Shown here: positions 1-6,958 of the stretch, piece by piece
Layout: every line of letters begins with the position of its first letter
Position numbering within the stretch: position 1 is the stretch's first letter
NCBI GenBank assembly: GCA_903854805.1
Contig: CAINXK010000196.1
Coordinates: 1-12,031, forward strand
Direction of reading: 5' to 3'
Origin: an uncultured Anaerolineae bacterium
GTDB lineage: Bacteria > Chloroflexota > Anaerolineae > Anaerolineales > Villigracilaceae
Length of the DNA stretch: 12,031 bases
Made by a program: the position numbers and the translations under genes
Notes under the pieces: model-generated
The model's input: only the letters and a program-made list of their open reading frames with translations
The model's database searches: none
Told to the model about the DNA's origin: nothing

Positions 1-134
1 CGCGGCAACTACTGGAAAAAGTGAAGCCGCGCGGTAACTGGATCCTTTCGACCACCGATTTCTGTTTTGATGGTACGCCATACGAAAATATCAAGGCCTT
101 TTCTGAAGCGGGCCATGAATATGGCCAGTATTAG
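1..134 (+). CDS. Uroporphyrinogen decarboxylase (URO-D) family protein, C-terminal end (partial)
   Basis: The open frame enters from the left edge (first complete codon at base 3) and ends at TAG 132-134, giving about 43 residues. The tail contains GNWILSTTDFCFDGTPYENI followed by KAFSEAGHEYGQY. This resembles the last strand and helix of URO-D-fold proteins, where a 'G-x-x-I-L-(S/A)...-P-x-E-N-I' pattern closes the barrel. URO-D-like proteins include heme-synthesis HemE and corrinoid/coenzyme M methyltransferases such as MtaA/MtbA. The Cys/Asp-containing tail and catabolic neighbours suggest a methyltransferase-like or uncharacterised member rather than HemE, but this is inference from a short fragment. 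The next gene starts 31 bases downstream on the same strand, so the two may be cotranscribed. Confidence 0.6.
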   Translation, partial: RQLLEKVKPRGNWILSTTDFCFDGTPYENIKAFSEAGHEYGQY

Positions 135-165
135 ATAATCGTAAACACGGCATGACTGGTGACCT

Positions 166-1149
166 ATGAAACCCTTGGTTTTGGTAGCTTTTAGCGAATA
201 CGGTGACAAGACAGTAGAAAATGAGATTCTAACCCGCGAGCTGGATGCCCAGATTGTTTATGCGCGCAGTATCATGGAGCCAGAAGCGCGGGAACTGGCG
301 AAAAGAGCAGATGCAATCGCATGCACTGTCGAAAATTACTCTGCCGGGTTGCTTGCAACCTTGGAAAATTGCAAAATTCTTTCCCGCTTTGGTACCGGCC
401 TCGACAATATCGACCTGGACGCGGCAGCTGAACATGGCATCTGGGTTACCAATGTCCCGGATGCATTCGTCGATGAAGTTTCAACACATACCATCGCACT
501 GATTTTAACTTGTAACCGCCACCTTTTTTCATTGATGTCCGCCTCACGGCAGGGTCACTGGGATAAAACAAACCTCAATATTTCTCGTTTAAGCAGCCAG
601 ACTTTAGGGCTGATCGGATTTGGGAGAATCGCCCGGTTAACAGCGCAAAAAGCCCGTGGGATGGGGCTGAATGTAGTCGCATATGACGCTTACGTTGAAG
701 AGAGTGTTTTCGCTGCCCATACGGTAAAGTCTGTTAGCCTCGAACAGTTGCTGCGGAATTCGGATTATGTTTCGCTGCATGTTCCTGCCACTGCGACTAC
801 GCGAGGCATGATTAATGCCGGGAACCTGGCCTGGATGAAGCCCAGTGCTTACCTGATCAATACATCGCGAGGCGCACTCATCGATGAAGATGCACTTTTG
901 GCAGCTGTACGCAGCAATCAAATCGCAGGTGCAGCATTGGATGTCCGCTCGATTGAGCCTCCTTCAATGGATGACCCTTTGGTAAGGGAAGAGCATATAC
1001 TGGTCACCCCCCACATGGCCTGGTGCTCACTGGAAGCATCTCGCCAGCTTCGCGAGCGCGCCTGCATGGAGATTGTGCGCGTGTTAAGAGGCGGAAAGCC
1101 AGAGAATCCTGCGAACTCTCCAAAACCAAAAATATTCAAACCAGGTTGA
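166..1149 (+). CDS. D-2-hydroxyacid dehydrogenase family protein (NAD-dependent)
   Basis: The 327-residue product has the usual length for this family (phosphoglycerate dehydrogenase, hydroxypyruvate/glyoxylate reductase, D-lactate dehydrogenase), which interconverts 2-oxo acids and D-2-hydroxy acids in the cytoplasm. An N-terminal half-domain includes SRFGTGLDNIDLDAA (about 73-87). The Rossmann domain has GLIGFGRIA (148-156), in which the last Gly of GxGxxG is Ala, and an acidic residue near D174 that favours NAD over NADP. The expected catalytic triad is visible: Arg235 in NTSRGALID, Glu264 in RSIEPP and His283 in TPHMAW. There is no C-terminal ACT domain, so it is not a long-form serine-pathway SerA. 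The start is ATG 166 with only a weak purine-rich upstream sequence. The FAH gene begins 7 bases after its stop, which suggests an operon. The substrate cannot be read from the sequence. Confidence 0.92.
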   Translation: MKPLVLVAFSEYGDKTVENEILTRELDAQIVYARSIMEPEARELAKRADAIACTVENYSAGLLATLENCKILSRFGTGLDNIDLDAAAEHGIWVTNVPDAFVDEVSTHTIALILTCNRHLFSLMSASRQGHWDKTNLNISRLSSQTLGLIGFGRIARLTAQKARGMGLNVVAYDAYVEESVFAAHTVKSVSLEQLLRNSDYVSLHVPATATTRGMINAGNLAWMKPSAYLINTSRGALIDEDALLAAVRSNQIAGAALDVRSIEPPSMDDPLVREEHILVTPHMAWCSLEASRQLRERACMEIVRVLRGGKPENPANSPKPKIFKPG

Positions 1150-1156
1150 GGTAATT

Positions 1157-2032
1157 GTGAAACTTGTAACATTTTCACGATCTGAAATCACCCATATTGG
1201 GGTCTTATGTTCGGAAAACGGCGATCAAGTTATTCATGACTTGAATATCCTGGATCCATCATTGCCCGCCGATCTCAGTACTTTTCTGACACAAGGTGAG
1301 CCTGCTTTGGAAAAAGCACGTCGAGCCCAATTGATGATGAATAAGGCGGCCATCTTTCCCCTGCAAGAAGTCAACTTGAGAGCGCCAATCCCACGCCCTG
1401 GAAAAATCCTATGCGTAGGTCTAAATTATCGCGATCATATTATCGAGAGTGGGCTTGCCGTACCGGAATATCCTGTGATTTTTGCGAAATATAGCAACTG
1501 CATCATCGGGCCGAACGATCCCATCGTTCTCCCTCGAGTTACCAGGCAAGTGGATTGGGAAGGTGAGCTGGGTGTCGTGATTGGGAAGCGAGCCCGGTTT
1601 GTATCAAAGCAAGAAGCGTTGGATTATGTAGCAGGGTATGTAGTGTTTAATGACGTCAGCGCCCGGGATTACCAGTTCTTTACCAGCCAATGGACGATTG
1701 GAAAGGCCTTCGATACCTTCGGGCCTATGGGACCTGCGCTTGTGACTACGGATGAGATTCCTGATCCGGCTGGGTTAGAAATCCGCACCTGGGTTAACGA
1801 TCAAGTCATGCAACATTCCAATACCCGTCACCTGGTTTTCGATGTTCCATCTCTAATTTCTTATCTAAGCGAAGTGATGACGCTCGACCCCGGCGACCTG
1901 ATGATTACTGGTACGCCCGCTGGGGTCGGTTTTACGCGGAGTCCGCAACTGTTTTTACAGCCCGGTGATCTGGTAAGGGTTGAAATTGAAAAAATTGGGT
2001 ATATAGAAAACCCGGTAATATCCCAAGCGTAG
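1157..2032 (+). CDS. Fumarylacetoacetate hydrolase (FAH) family protein
   Basis: This is a 291-residue FAH-superfamily enzyme. The superfamily covers 2-oxo-acid hydrolases, hydratases and decarboxylases, for example acylpyruvate hydrolase/oxaloacetate decarboxylase (FAHD1), 2-hydroxyhepta-2,4-diene-1,7-dioate isomerase and 2,4-diketo-3-deoxy-rhamnonate hydrolase. A small N-terminal domain (about 1-75) precedes the catalytic domain, which starts at PGKILCVGLNYRDH (81-94). The metal ligands are visible as Glu135 and Glu137 in DWEGELGVVIG and Asp166 in FNDVSARD. TGTPAGVG (251-258) is the usual C-terminal motif. The start is GTG 1157; GAGG at 1148-1151 overlaps the preceding stop codon and is spaced for it. 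The gene is tightly linked to the D-2-hydroxyacid dehydrogenase and convergent with the aldolase gene, with only 27 bases between the two stops. A role in a sugar-acid or diketo-acid route ending in pyruvate is plausible, but the exact substrate is unknown. Confidence 0.93.
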   Translation: MKLVTFSRSEITHIGVLCSENGDQVIHDLNILDPSLPADLSTFLTQGEPALEKARRAQLMMNKAAIFPLQEVNLRAPIPRPGKILCVGLNYRDHIIESGLAVPEYPVIFAKYSNCIIGPNDPIVLPRVTRQVDWEGELGVVIGKRARFVSKQEALDYVAGYVVFNDVSARDYQFFTSQWTIGKAFDTFGPMGPALVTTDEIPDPAGLEIRTWVNDQVMQHSNTRHLVFDVPSLISYLSEVMTLDPGDLMITGTPAGVGFTRSPQLFLQPGDLVRVEIEKIGYIENPVISQA

Positions 2033-2059
2033 ATGTACTCGTTTATCGATTTGATACCT

Positions 2060-2740
2060 TTAGTTTGGGCGCGACCTGGCTGCCTGGATCCACGTCTCGG
2101 ACTTTTGGATGTCTGCGCTGATCAGTTCAAAGTTACCATCCATGATACGCTGCTTGTTGATCAGGTTTGATCCCAAACCAAGACAAGCAGCCCCAGCTTG
2201 GATCCAGGCAGTTATACTTTCTTGTGTTGGGCTGACCCCACCAGTCGGCATCAGCCGCGACCATGGTCGCGGTCCCAGTACAGACTTGATGAAATTCGGA
2301 CCGCCTACTTCTTGCCCCGGAAAAACTTTACAGATTTCTGCGCCCCATTCTTCGGCCGTGGCAATCTCACTCACACTGCCGCAGCCAGGTAAATAGGGGA
2401 TTTTACGGCGATTGCACAAGCGGGCGACTTCAAGGTTGAAGGTCGGACCGACAAGAAAATTAGCCCCGCTGGAAATATACATTGCCGCAGTAGGAGCATC
2501 GTCAATCGTGCCGGCGCCCAGGATTAAAGGCGAGTTCTCAGCAGCAAGCCCGCTTTCCAATTGTGAGAAGGTCTGCCAGGCAAAATCGCCTCGATTGGTG
2601 AATTCCACCAGGCGCGCGCCGCCGGCCAGACAGGCCAGAAGAACTTGCCGGGCCAATCCGGCGTCTCGCTCAAAAAAGAGAGGCAACATCCCCACTCTGA
2701 GCAGCTCGTTATAAACTTCCAGACGTGAAAAACGGGCCAT
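2060..2740 (-). CDS. eda: KDPG/KHG aldolase (2-keto-3-deoxy-6-phosphogluconate / 4-hydroxy-2-oxoglutarate aldolase family)
   Basis: This is a class I Schiff-base aldolase of 226 residues, slightly longer than the roughly 210 usual for Eda. It would cleave a 2-keto-3-deoxy (phospho)sugar acid or 4-hydroxy-2-oxoglutarate to pyruvate plus an aldehyde. The general base region is VEFTNRGDF (Glu46), followed by GAGTID (75-80), FLVGPTFN (95-102) and PGCGSVSEI (118-126). The Schiff-base lysine is Lys138 in EICKVFPG, and the phosphate/product loop is MPTGGVS (164-170). The start chosen is ATG 2740, preceded by AAAGGTGA on the coding strand. The open frame continues upstream to 2854, but only as a shadow of the VOC gene. 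Its ATG overlaps the VOC stop codon by one base (TAATG), which suggests translational coupling. The EFTNRGDF form belongs to a branch of the family seen outside E. coli, so its substrate may be non-phosphorylated. Confidence 0.92.
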   Translation of the reverse strand: MARFSRLEVYNELLRVGMLPLFFERDAGLARQVLLACLAGGARLVEFTNRGDFAWQTFSQLESGLAAENSPLILGAGTIDDAPTAAMYISSGANFLVGPTFNLEVARLCNRRKIPYLPGCGSVSEIATAEEWGAEICKVFPGQEVGGPNFIKSVLGPRPWSRLMPTGGVSPTQESITAWIQAGAACLGLGSNLINKQRIMDGNFELISADIQKSETWIQAARSRPN

Positions 2741-3270
2741 TAAGAAATCACCTTTCCATTGATAATTTGCGGAGTACGCCCATCTGTGCCGGGCAGAACT
2801 TTCATGACTTCGATCACAAACCCCACCTGCTCTTCGGATGCAAAATTCATCCACAGCGTACCAGGTCGAATACCCGAACCATGTTGAGCCGAATCGATTC
2901 CCTGCTCATGCAAATACGCCTGCACCGGATCCAGGTCGTCTACATTAAAACGGATATGGTGGATGCCGTCGCCGTGTTCGCGCAGAAAATCTTTCCAGAT
3001 GCTCTCACCTTCCAAAGGCTGAATTAGCTCCAATTCAACAGAACCCAATTCGGTGAAAGCCATACGCGCGGTAAAATCACCCGGTTGGCCATGATAGAAC
3101 TTAAGCATATCCGGACGTCCTTCCGGCGGCCAATCAATCACCCGGAATGGGCCGATACCGAATATTTCAGTGAGGTTGCGCGTGGCTTTTTCAAGATCGC
3201 TTACGACCACACCGATTTGAACAAATTTGCTAAATAGATCTTTGGGGTTAATTTTTGCAGGCTCGTCCAT
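2740..3270 (-). CDS. VOC (glyoxalase/bleomycin-resistance fold) family protein, methylmalonyl-CoA epimerase-like
   Basis: This 176-residue protein has two paired beta-alpha-beta-beta-beta modules of the vicinal-oxygen-chelate fold. Module 1 starts at FVQIGVVVSDLEKAT (16-30) and module 2 at GDGIHHIRFNVDDLD (100-114). The likely metal ligands are Gln18, Glu81 (VELELIQP), His104 or His105, and Glu154 (FVIEVMK). This spacing is like methylmalonyl-CoA epimerase, but the first ligand is Gln rather than His. The start ATG 3270 has a clear GGGAGA ribosome site on the coding strand. It is the first gene of a two-gene unit with the aldolase, so it probably acts on a related oxo-acid, aldehyde or acyl-CoA intermediate as an epimerase, isomerase or lyase. 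The exact reaction cannot be assigned, and true methylmalonyl-CoA epimerase is only one option. Confidence 0.85.
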   Translation of the reverse strand: MDEPAKINPKDLFSKFVQIGVVVSDLEKATRNLTEIFGIGPFRVIDWPPEGRPDMLKFYHGQPGDFTARMAFTELGSVELELIQPLEGESIWKDFLREHGDGIHHIRFNVDDLDPVQAYLHEQGIDSAQHGSGIRPGTLWMNFASEEQVGFVIEVMKVLPGTDGRTPQIINGKVIS

Positions 3271-3308
3271 GTTAAATCTCCCATTATTGTCAACAGTTAT
3301 CAGTTAAC

Positions 3309-3328
3309 TATGATATAATTTTACCATA
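3309..3328. promoter_or_regulatory. Imperfect 20-bp palindrome with embedded TATAAT (candidate operator/promoter)
   Basis: TATGATATAATTTTACCATA reads almost the same on both strands: 8 of 10 positions pair between the half sites. It contains TATAAT (3314-3319) on the + strand and TATCAT on the - strand, so a protein bound here would cover the -10 region of whichever divergent gene set uses it. A perfect AGTTAACT lies just to the left at 3302-3309. No convincing -35 box sits at 16-18 bases for either strand: TTGTCA at 3287-3292 is 21 bases from the + strand TATAAT. If this is a promoter it may need an activator. Confidence 0.4.
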
Positions 3329-3503
3329 AACTGGTTTATTCAGGTAATGAAATCCACAAAGTTGTAAGTATTGGTGTTTCGGACATCGGTACTATTCGGG
3401 CACACTGTGATTAGCTTAGTTATACGCTCGAATTGAATAGCTGCAAAGTGCGTGTTATTAGGATTGGAAAGCTCGGTGTATGAAGTGTTGCCATAAAATA
3501 AAT

Positions 3504-3509
3504 GAGGAG
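3504..3509 (+). promoter_or_regulatory. Ribosome binding site deciding the E1 alpha start
   Basis: GAGGAG lies 9 bases before ATG 3519. The alternative in-frame ATG at 3480 has only a GGAAAG-like sequence upstream and would add a 13-residue extension (MKCCHKINEELVH) that does not look like an E1 alpha N-terminus. ATG 3519 is therefore preferred. Confidence 0.6.
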
Positions 3510-3518
3510 CTGGTTCAT

Positions 3519-4520
3519 ATGTACCTGGAAAATGATCACGAGATCAGATTGAATAAAGAGCAGTTGCTCAACTTGCTGCGCGTGATGTTGCTCATCCGCA
3601 ACTGTGAAGAACAGCTGGTTAAGAGCTACGCCCGTGGCGATATTCCTGGCGGTATGCATACGTACATCGGTGAAGAAGCCATTGCAACCGGCGTATGCGC
3701 TCATTTGACGAATGAAGATGCCGTCTTCAGCACCCATCGCGGTCACGGACATGCTTTGGCAAAAGGGATGACACCAGAGCGGATGATTGCAGAGGTGATG
3801 GGTAAAGCAACAGGCTGCTGTGGTGGACGCGGCGGCAGCATGCATCTGTTTGAGCCTTCGGTCGGTTTTTACGGCACTTCAGGCATTGTTGGCCCGAGCA
3901 TGCTACTCGCCACCGGCGCGGGCTATAAAGCCAAACTTGCAGGTTCGGATCGGGTTGGGGTGGCTTTTTTTGGTGACGGCGCCAGCAACAATGGCACCTT
4001 CCACGAAAGTATAAATATGGCGTCGGCCTGGTTGCTGCCGGTAGTATATGTGTGTGAAAACAACATGTACGCCACCGAAGTGCCTTTCCGCACGATCACA
4101 AACAGCCCCAGCGTGGCCGAAAGGGCTCACGGCCTGGGTCTACCAGGGGTGCAAGTAGATGGGCAGGATGTCCTGGCTGTCCATCAGGCGGCAGGCGAAG
4201 CCATCGCCCGTGCTCGGCGCGGCGAGGGGCCGACCCTCATCGAGTGTTTAACCTATCGCTACAGAGCTCACGCAGAAGGTATGCGTGAATCTGGTTATCG
4301 CAGCATAGAAGAGATCGATCAATGGAAGCAGCATGATCCGATTAAAGCCTTTAAGGAACGTTTGCTGGCGATGAGTGTCGCCGATTCGCAAGAACTGGCT
4401 GGGTTAGAACAATCTGCCCTGCAAACTGCAGAGCAGGCGGCTGATTTTGCTCGCAAAAGTCCCTTGCCAGATCATACGACTTTGACAGATTATGTTTTTT
4501 CGGAGGCACAGCATGCGTGA
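3519..4520 (+). CDS. 2-oxoacid dehydrogenase E1 component, alpha subunit (pyruvate/acetoin dehydrogenase type)
   Basis: The 333-residue TPP-dependent E1 alpha subunit pairs with E1 beta to decarboxylate a 2-oxo acid (or cleave acetoin) and pass the acyl group to lipoyl-E2. The TPP/Mg signature runs from GDGASNNG (152-159) to ENN (180-182), the normal GDG-x26-NN spacing. Other family features are GGMHTYIGEEA (44-54), the active-site STHRGHGH (71-78, conserved His73), CCGGRGGSMH (100-109) and the loop YRYRAHAEGMRESGYRS (246-262). Length and motifs fit pyruvate or acetoin dehydrogenase alpha chains. Sequence alone does not separate pyruvate, acetoin and branched 2-oxo acids. It overlaps the E1 beta start by 8 bases, which suggests coupled translation of the heterotetramer. 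Starting at ATG 3480 instead would give 346 residues. Confidence 0.93.
   Translation: MYLENDHEIRLNKEQLLNLLRVMLLIRNCEEQLVKSYARGDIPGGMHTYIGEEAIATGVCAHLTNEDAVFSTHRGHGHALAKGMTPERMIAEVMGKATGCCGGRGGSMHLFEPSVGFYGTSGIVGPSMLLATGAGYKAKLAGSDRVGVAFFGDGASNNGTFHESINMASAWLLPVVYVCENNMYATEVPFRTITNSPSVAERAHGLGLPGVQVDGQDVLAVHQAAGEAIARARRGEGPTLIECLTYRYRAHAEGMRESGYRSIEEIDQWKQHDPIKAFKERLLAMSVADSQELAGLEQSALQTAEQAADFARKSPLPDHTTLTDYVFSEAQHA
4501..4506 (+). promoter_or_regulatory. Ribosome binding site deciding the E1 beta start
   Basis: CGGAGG lies inside the end of the E1 alpha gene and ends 6 bases before ATG 4513. The open frame also has an ATG at 4492, but that would place this site inside the coding region and add MFFRRHS, which is not family-like. 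Confidence 0.7.
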
Positions 4521-5487
4521 AATGACATATACCGACGCGGCTCGCGAGGGCTTAGCTGAAGAAATGGAGCGCGATCCGCTAATCTTTGTGGTCGGCGAAG
4601 GCATTGGAGCGCGCGGCGGAAATTATAATACCACTGTTGGTTTGTATGACCGCTTTGGCGAATGGCGCTTACGCGATACACCCATTAGCGAGCGCGGGTT
4701 TACCGGGATGTGCATTGGCGCAGCGGTCTTGGGCGCTCGCCCAGTGGTCGATTTTATGATCCTAGATTTTGAACTTGACGCGCTAGGCGACATTATCAAC
4801 CAGGCCTCACGCTTAAGTTGGATGAGCAATGGTCAAGTGAAAGTTCCGTTAGTGCTGCGTGGTGGGGTAGGCATTGCTGCCACCGGACCGCACCACTCTG
4901 CCAGCTTGTATTCTTTCTTTATGCATTTGCCCGGCTTGCACGTGGTCGCCCCGGTCTTCCCCGCTGACGCCAAGGGTCTGCTGAAAACCGCATTGCGCTG
5001 TAACGACCCGGTCATTTTCTTGGAACACAAGAAGGTGATGAAAATCAAGGGCAATGTGCCAGATGGAGAACTTTTCATTCCTTTTGGCAAGGCCAATATT
5101 GTGCGCCCAGGGAAGGACTTGACCATCGTTGGGATTTCATACATGGTGGTCGAAGCGCTAAACGCCGCCAATGTTCTGGAAAAACAAGGCATATCTGTGG
5201 AAGTAATAGACCCGCGCACCCTGGCGCCTCTGGATATGACAACCATCCTGGAATCGCTTGCCAAAACACATCGTTTACTGATCGTGGATGAAGATTTTTC
5301 ACCCTGTGGGGCTGGGGCTGAGATCGCCGCCCAGGTGATGGAGCAGGGTTTCTACGAGTTGGATGCGCCTGTGCGTCGATTAAATGGCCCATTTGCTCCA
5401 GCGCCATACAGCCCTCCGCTGGAAGCTGCTGCAGTCCCAAATGCGCAGGATATCGTCCGGGCGGCCCTGACGCTGCTGGCAGAATAG
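4513..5487 (+). CDS. 2-oxoacid dehydrogenase E1 component, beta subunit (pyruvate/acetoin dehydrogenase type)
   Basis: The 324-residue beta chain matches the usual length of pyruvate/acetoin dehydrogenase E1 beta. The N-terminal pyrimidine-binding domain starts at MTYTDAAREGLAEEMERD (4-21). VVGEGIGARGGNY (26-38) is followed by RDTPISERGFTGMCIGAA (54-71), where Glu60 is the conserved activator of the TPP aminopyrimidine. GPHHSASLYSFFMHLPGLHVVAP (125-147) carries the conserved active-site His pair. The C-terminal transketolase-like domain includes DLTIVGISYMVVEAL (202-216) and VEVIDPRTLAPLD (229-241), which helps bind E2. The start is ATG 4513. The E2 gene begins 10 bases after the stop, so the three genes form an E1a-E1b-E2 operon. 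Confidence 0.95.
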   Translation: MREMTYTDAAREGLAEEMERDPLIFVVGEGIGARGGNYNTTVGLYDRFGEWRLRDTPISERGFTGMCIGAAVLGARPVVDFMILDFELDALGDIINQASRLSWMSNGQVKVPLVLRGGVGIAATGPHHSASLYSFFMHLPGLHVVAPVFPADAKGLLKTALRCNDPVIFLEHKKVMKIKGNVPDGELFIPFGKANIVRPGKDLTIVGISYMVVEALNAANVLEKQGISVEVIDPRTLAPLDMTTILESLAKTHRLLIVDEDFSPCGAGAEIAAQVMEQGFYELDAPVRRLNGPFAPAPYSPPLEAAAVPNAQDIVRAALTLLAE

Positions 5488-5497
5488 GGAGGCCATC

Positions 5498-6787
5498 ATG
5501 GCTTACGAAATTACACTGCCCCGCTTGGGTTGGGATATGGTTGAAGGTGCGTTAGCCGGTTGGCTGAAAGCAGAAGGCGACTGGGTTAACGCCGGTGACC
5601 TGCTCTTCAACGTTGAAGGGGACAAGGCTGTGCAAGAAATTGAAGCCCTGGATAGTGGCTTTTTACGTATCCTTCCCAACTTCCCGTCTCCGGGCGAAAA
5701 AGTTGCGGTTGGGACTATTTTAGGATTTCTAGTTCCTAAAGAAGAAATGGACAGTTTCCGTTTTCCAGGAGTCGAATCTCCGGTTCTTGCAGCTCCTGCA
5801 CCCGCAGAACCGGCTTTGGTAGCCGTTTCAGGAGCATTGGTAACCAATCCGGCATCTGGCAATGGCGTTCAAGCACGCGTTTATATCAGTCCATATGCAA
5901 AACGACTTGCTGTAGACCTGGGCGTTGATTGGCAAAGGCTGCCCGGCAGTGGATTGAGAGGTCGTATTATGGCGAAGGATGTGCAGGAAGCCGTTGCACA
6001 TCAGAAACCTGCATCGCCGGCTCGGCCGCAGCCAACTATCCAGCCTGCTTCCTTATCCAGATCAGAGCAAATTGCTCCCGGCGTTGAGCATCGCTCAACG
6101 ATGAGCAACGTACGTCGCAAAACTGCTGAGCACATGTCACACAGTGCCCACACTGTTGCGCCTGTTACTTTAACTACCCAGGTGGATGCCACAGAAATAG
6201 TTCGCCTACGTTCGACCTTGAAACTGCAGGATGGTGGGCTGGGCCTGCCGGTGCCTTCCTATAATGATATCCTGGCGAAAATCTGCGCCCAGGCTTTGAT
6301 GGATTTCCCGACTCTCAACGCTCGCTTCGATGGCGAAGAGATCGTGCAGTTTTCATCAGCGCACATTGCCCTTGCGGTGGATACTGAACGAGGTTTGCTG
6401 ACGCCTATTTTGCACGATGTTCAGGCGAAATCGCTGCGCCAGGTGGCGCGTGAATCATCCGTTTTGATTGAAAAGGCGCGTGTCGGTCAGATTGGTTATG
6501 ATGATCTGCAAGGAGCAACGTTCACCATTACTAATTTGGGCATGTACGAAATCGATGCCTTCACCCCGATCATTGACTTACCCCAATGCGCTATTCTGGG
6601 AGTGGGGCGTATCCTTGCCCAACAGGTAGTGCTGGACTTTGAAAAGGGAGAAGTGGCCTTGCGTCAATGCGTCACCCTCAGCCTGACCTTCGATCATCGC
6701 CTGAACGATGGCGCTGGCGCGGCACGCTTTTTACAAAGAATCAAACGTTATATCGAAAACCCATACCTTTGGTTAGTGGGAATTTAA
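5498..6787 (+). CDS. 2-oxoacid dehydrogenase E2 component (dihydrolipoamide acyltransferase), copy 1
   Basis: This 429-residue E2 has the full domain order. The lipoyl domain (1-79) has the acceptor lysine Lys43 in VEGDKAVQEIEA; here EGDKA replaces the more usual ETDKA. An Ala/Pro linker (about 94-110) leads to the peripheral subunit-binding domain (128-165, SPYAKRLAVDLGVDWQRLPG then GLRGRIMAKDV), then a second linker (168-195) and the catalytic domain (200-429). The acyltransferase motif is intact: FDHRLNDGAG (398-407), with His400 and Asp404. The domain would form the complex core and transfer the acyl group from lipoate to CoA. The ribosome site GGGAGG (5487-5492) overlaps the E1 beta stop, and the gene is followed by a strong terminator. 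No E3 gene follows, so dihydrolipoamide dehydrogenase must come from elsewhere. Confidence 0.95.
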   Translation: MAYEITLPRLGWDMVEGALAGWLKAEGDWVNAGDLLFNVEGDKAVQEIEALDSGFLRILPNFPSPGEKVAVGTILGFLVPKEEMDSFRFPGVESPVLAAPAPAEPALVAVSGALVTNPASGNGVQARVYISPYAKRLAVDLGVDWQRLPGSGLRGRIMAKDVQEAVAHQKPASPARPQPTIQPASLSRSEQIAPGVEHRSTMSNVRRKTAEHMSHSAHTVAPVTLTTQVDATEIVRLRSTLKLQDGGLGLPVPSYNDILAKICAQALMDFPTLNARFDGEEIVQFSSAHIALAVDTERGLLTPILHDVQAKSLRQVARESSVLIEKARVGQIGYDDLQGATFTITNLGMYEIDAFTPIIDLPQCAILGVGRILAQQVVLDFEKGEVALRQCVTLSLTFDHRLNDGAGAARFLQRIKRYIENPYLWLVGI

Positions 6788-6791
6788 AATA

Positions 6792-6830
6792 AAAAAGGAC
6801 TGCCCGATTTGTGGGCAGTCCTTTTTCGTT
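6792..6830. terminator. Rho-independent terminator, probably bidirectional
   Basis: A perfect 9-bp GC-rich stem (GGACTGCCC 6797-6805 with GGGCAGTCC 6813-6821) closes a 7-base loop. It is extended by five A-T pairs and followed by TTTTTCGTTT. On the opposite strand the same stem is followed by TTTTTTATTTT, so it can also stop transcription coming leftward from the 3-hydroxybutyryl-CoA dehydrogenase operon. It starts 4 bases after the E2 stop codon. Confidence 0.93.
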
Positions 6831-6958
6831 TAATAAACCTCTCGAAGTGGGTACTCAATCAAGCCCACCAGAATATCCAAGAACTGAGTACTGTTGTCGA
6901 AGCCCCAGCAGTACCATTATCGCAAGAGAAATAGGTACGGGGCTAGATTTCCCAGGTT
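6831..6958. other. Non-coding spacer between convergent operons, with inverted repeats
   Basis: No credible gene is present. Inverted repeats include GTACTCA 6851-6857 with TGAGTAC 6885-6891, and GTGGG 6847-6851 with CCCAC 6864-6868. A larger structure pairs AGCCCC 6901-6906 with GGGGCT 6939-6944 and GTACC 6911-6915 with GGTAC 6934-6938, with a 4-base bulge. None is followed by a T-run, so they are not ordinary terminators. An RNA 3'-end structure or a protein site is possible. Confidence 0.4.

Larger units (their letters stand above)
3271..3518. other. Divergent intergenic control region between VOC and E1 alpha genes
   Basis: About 248 bases separate two divergently transcribed units. The left third is AT-rich and holds the 3309-3328 palindrome. 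The right part (about 3360-3480) would be a long leader for the E1 alpha gene. I see no hairpin with a T-run, no open frame with coding character and no recognisable riboswitch in it. An in-frame ATG at 3480 lies at its right end but is a less likely start than ATG 3519. Confidence 0.5.

Noticed and set aside
2741..2854. Longer aldolase reading frame starting at 2854
   Set aside because: It runs antiparallel to nothing but sits within the VOC coding region in another frame; ATG 2740 has a good ribosome site and gives a normal aldolase N-terminus.
3420..3845. 141-codon open frame on the - strand
   Set aside because: It is antisense to the E1 alpha gene and His/Cys-rich as expected from a shadow frame.
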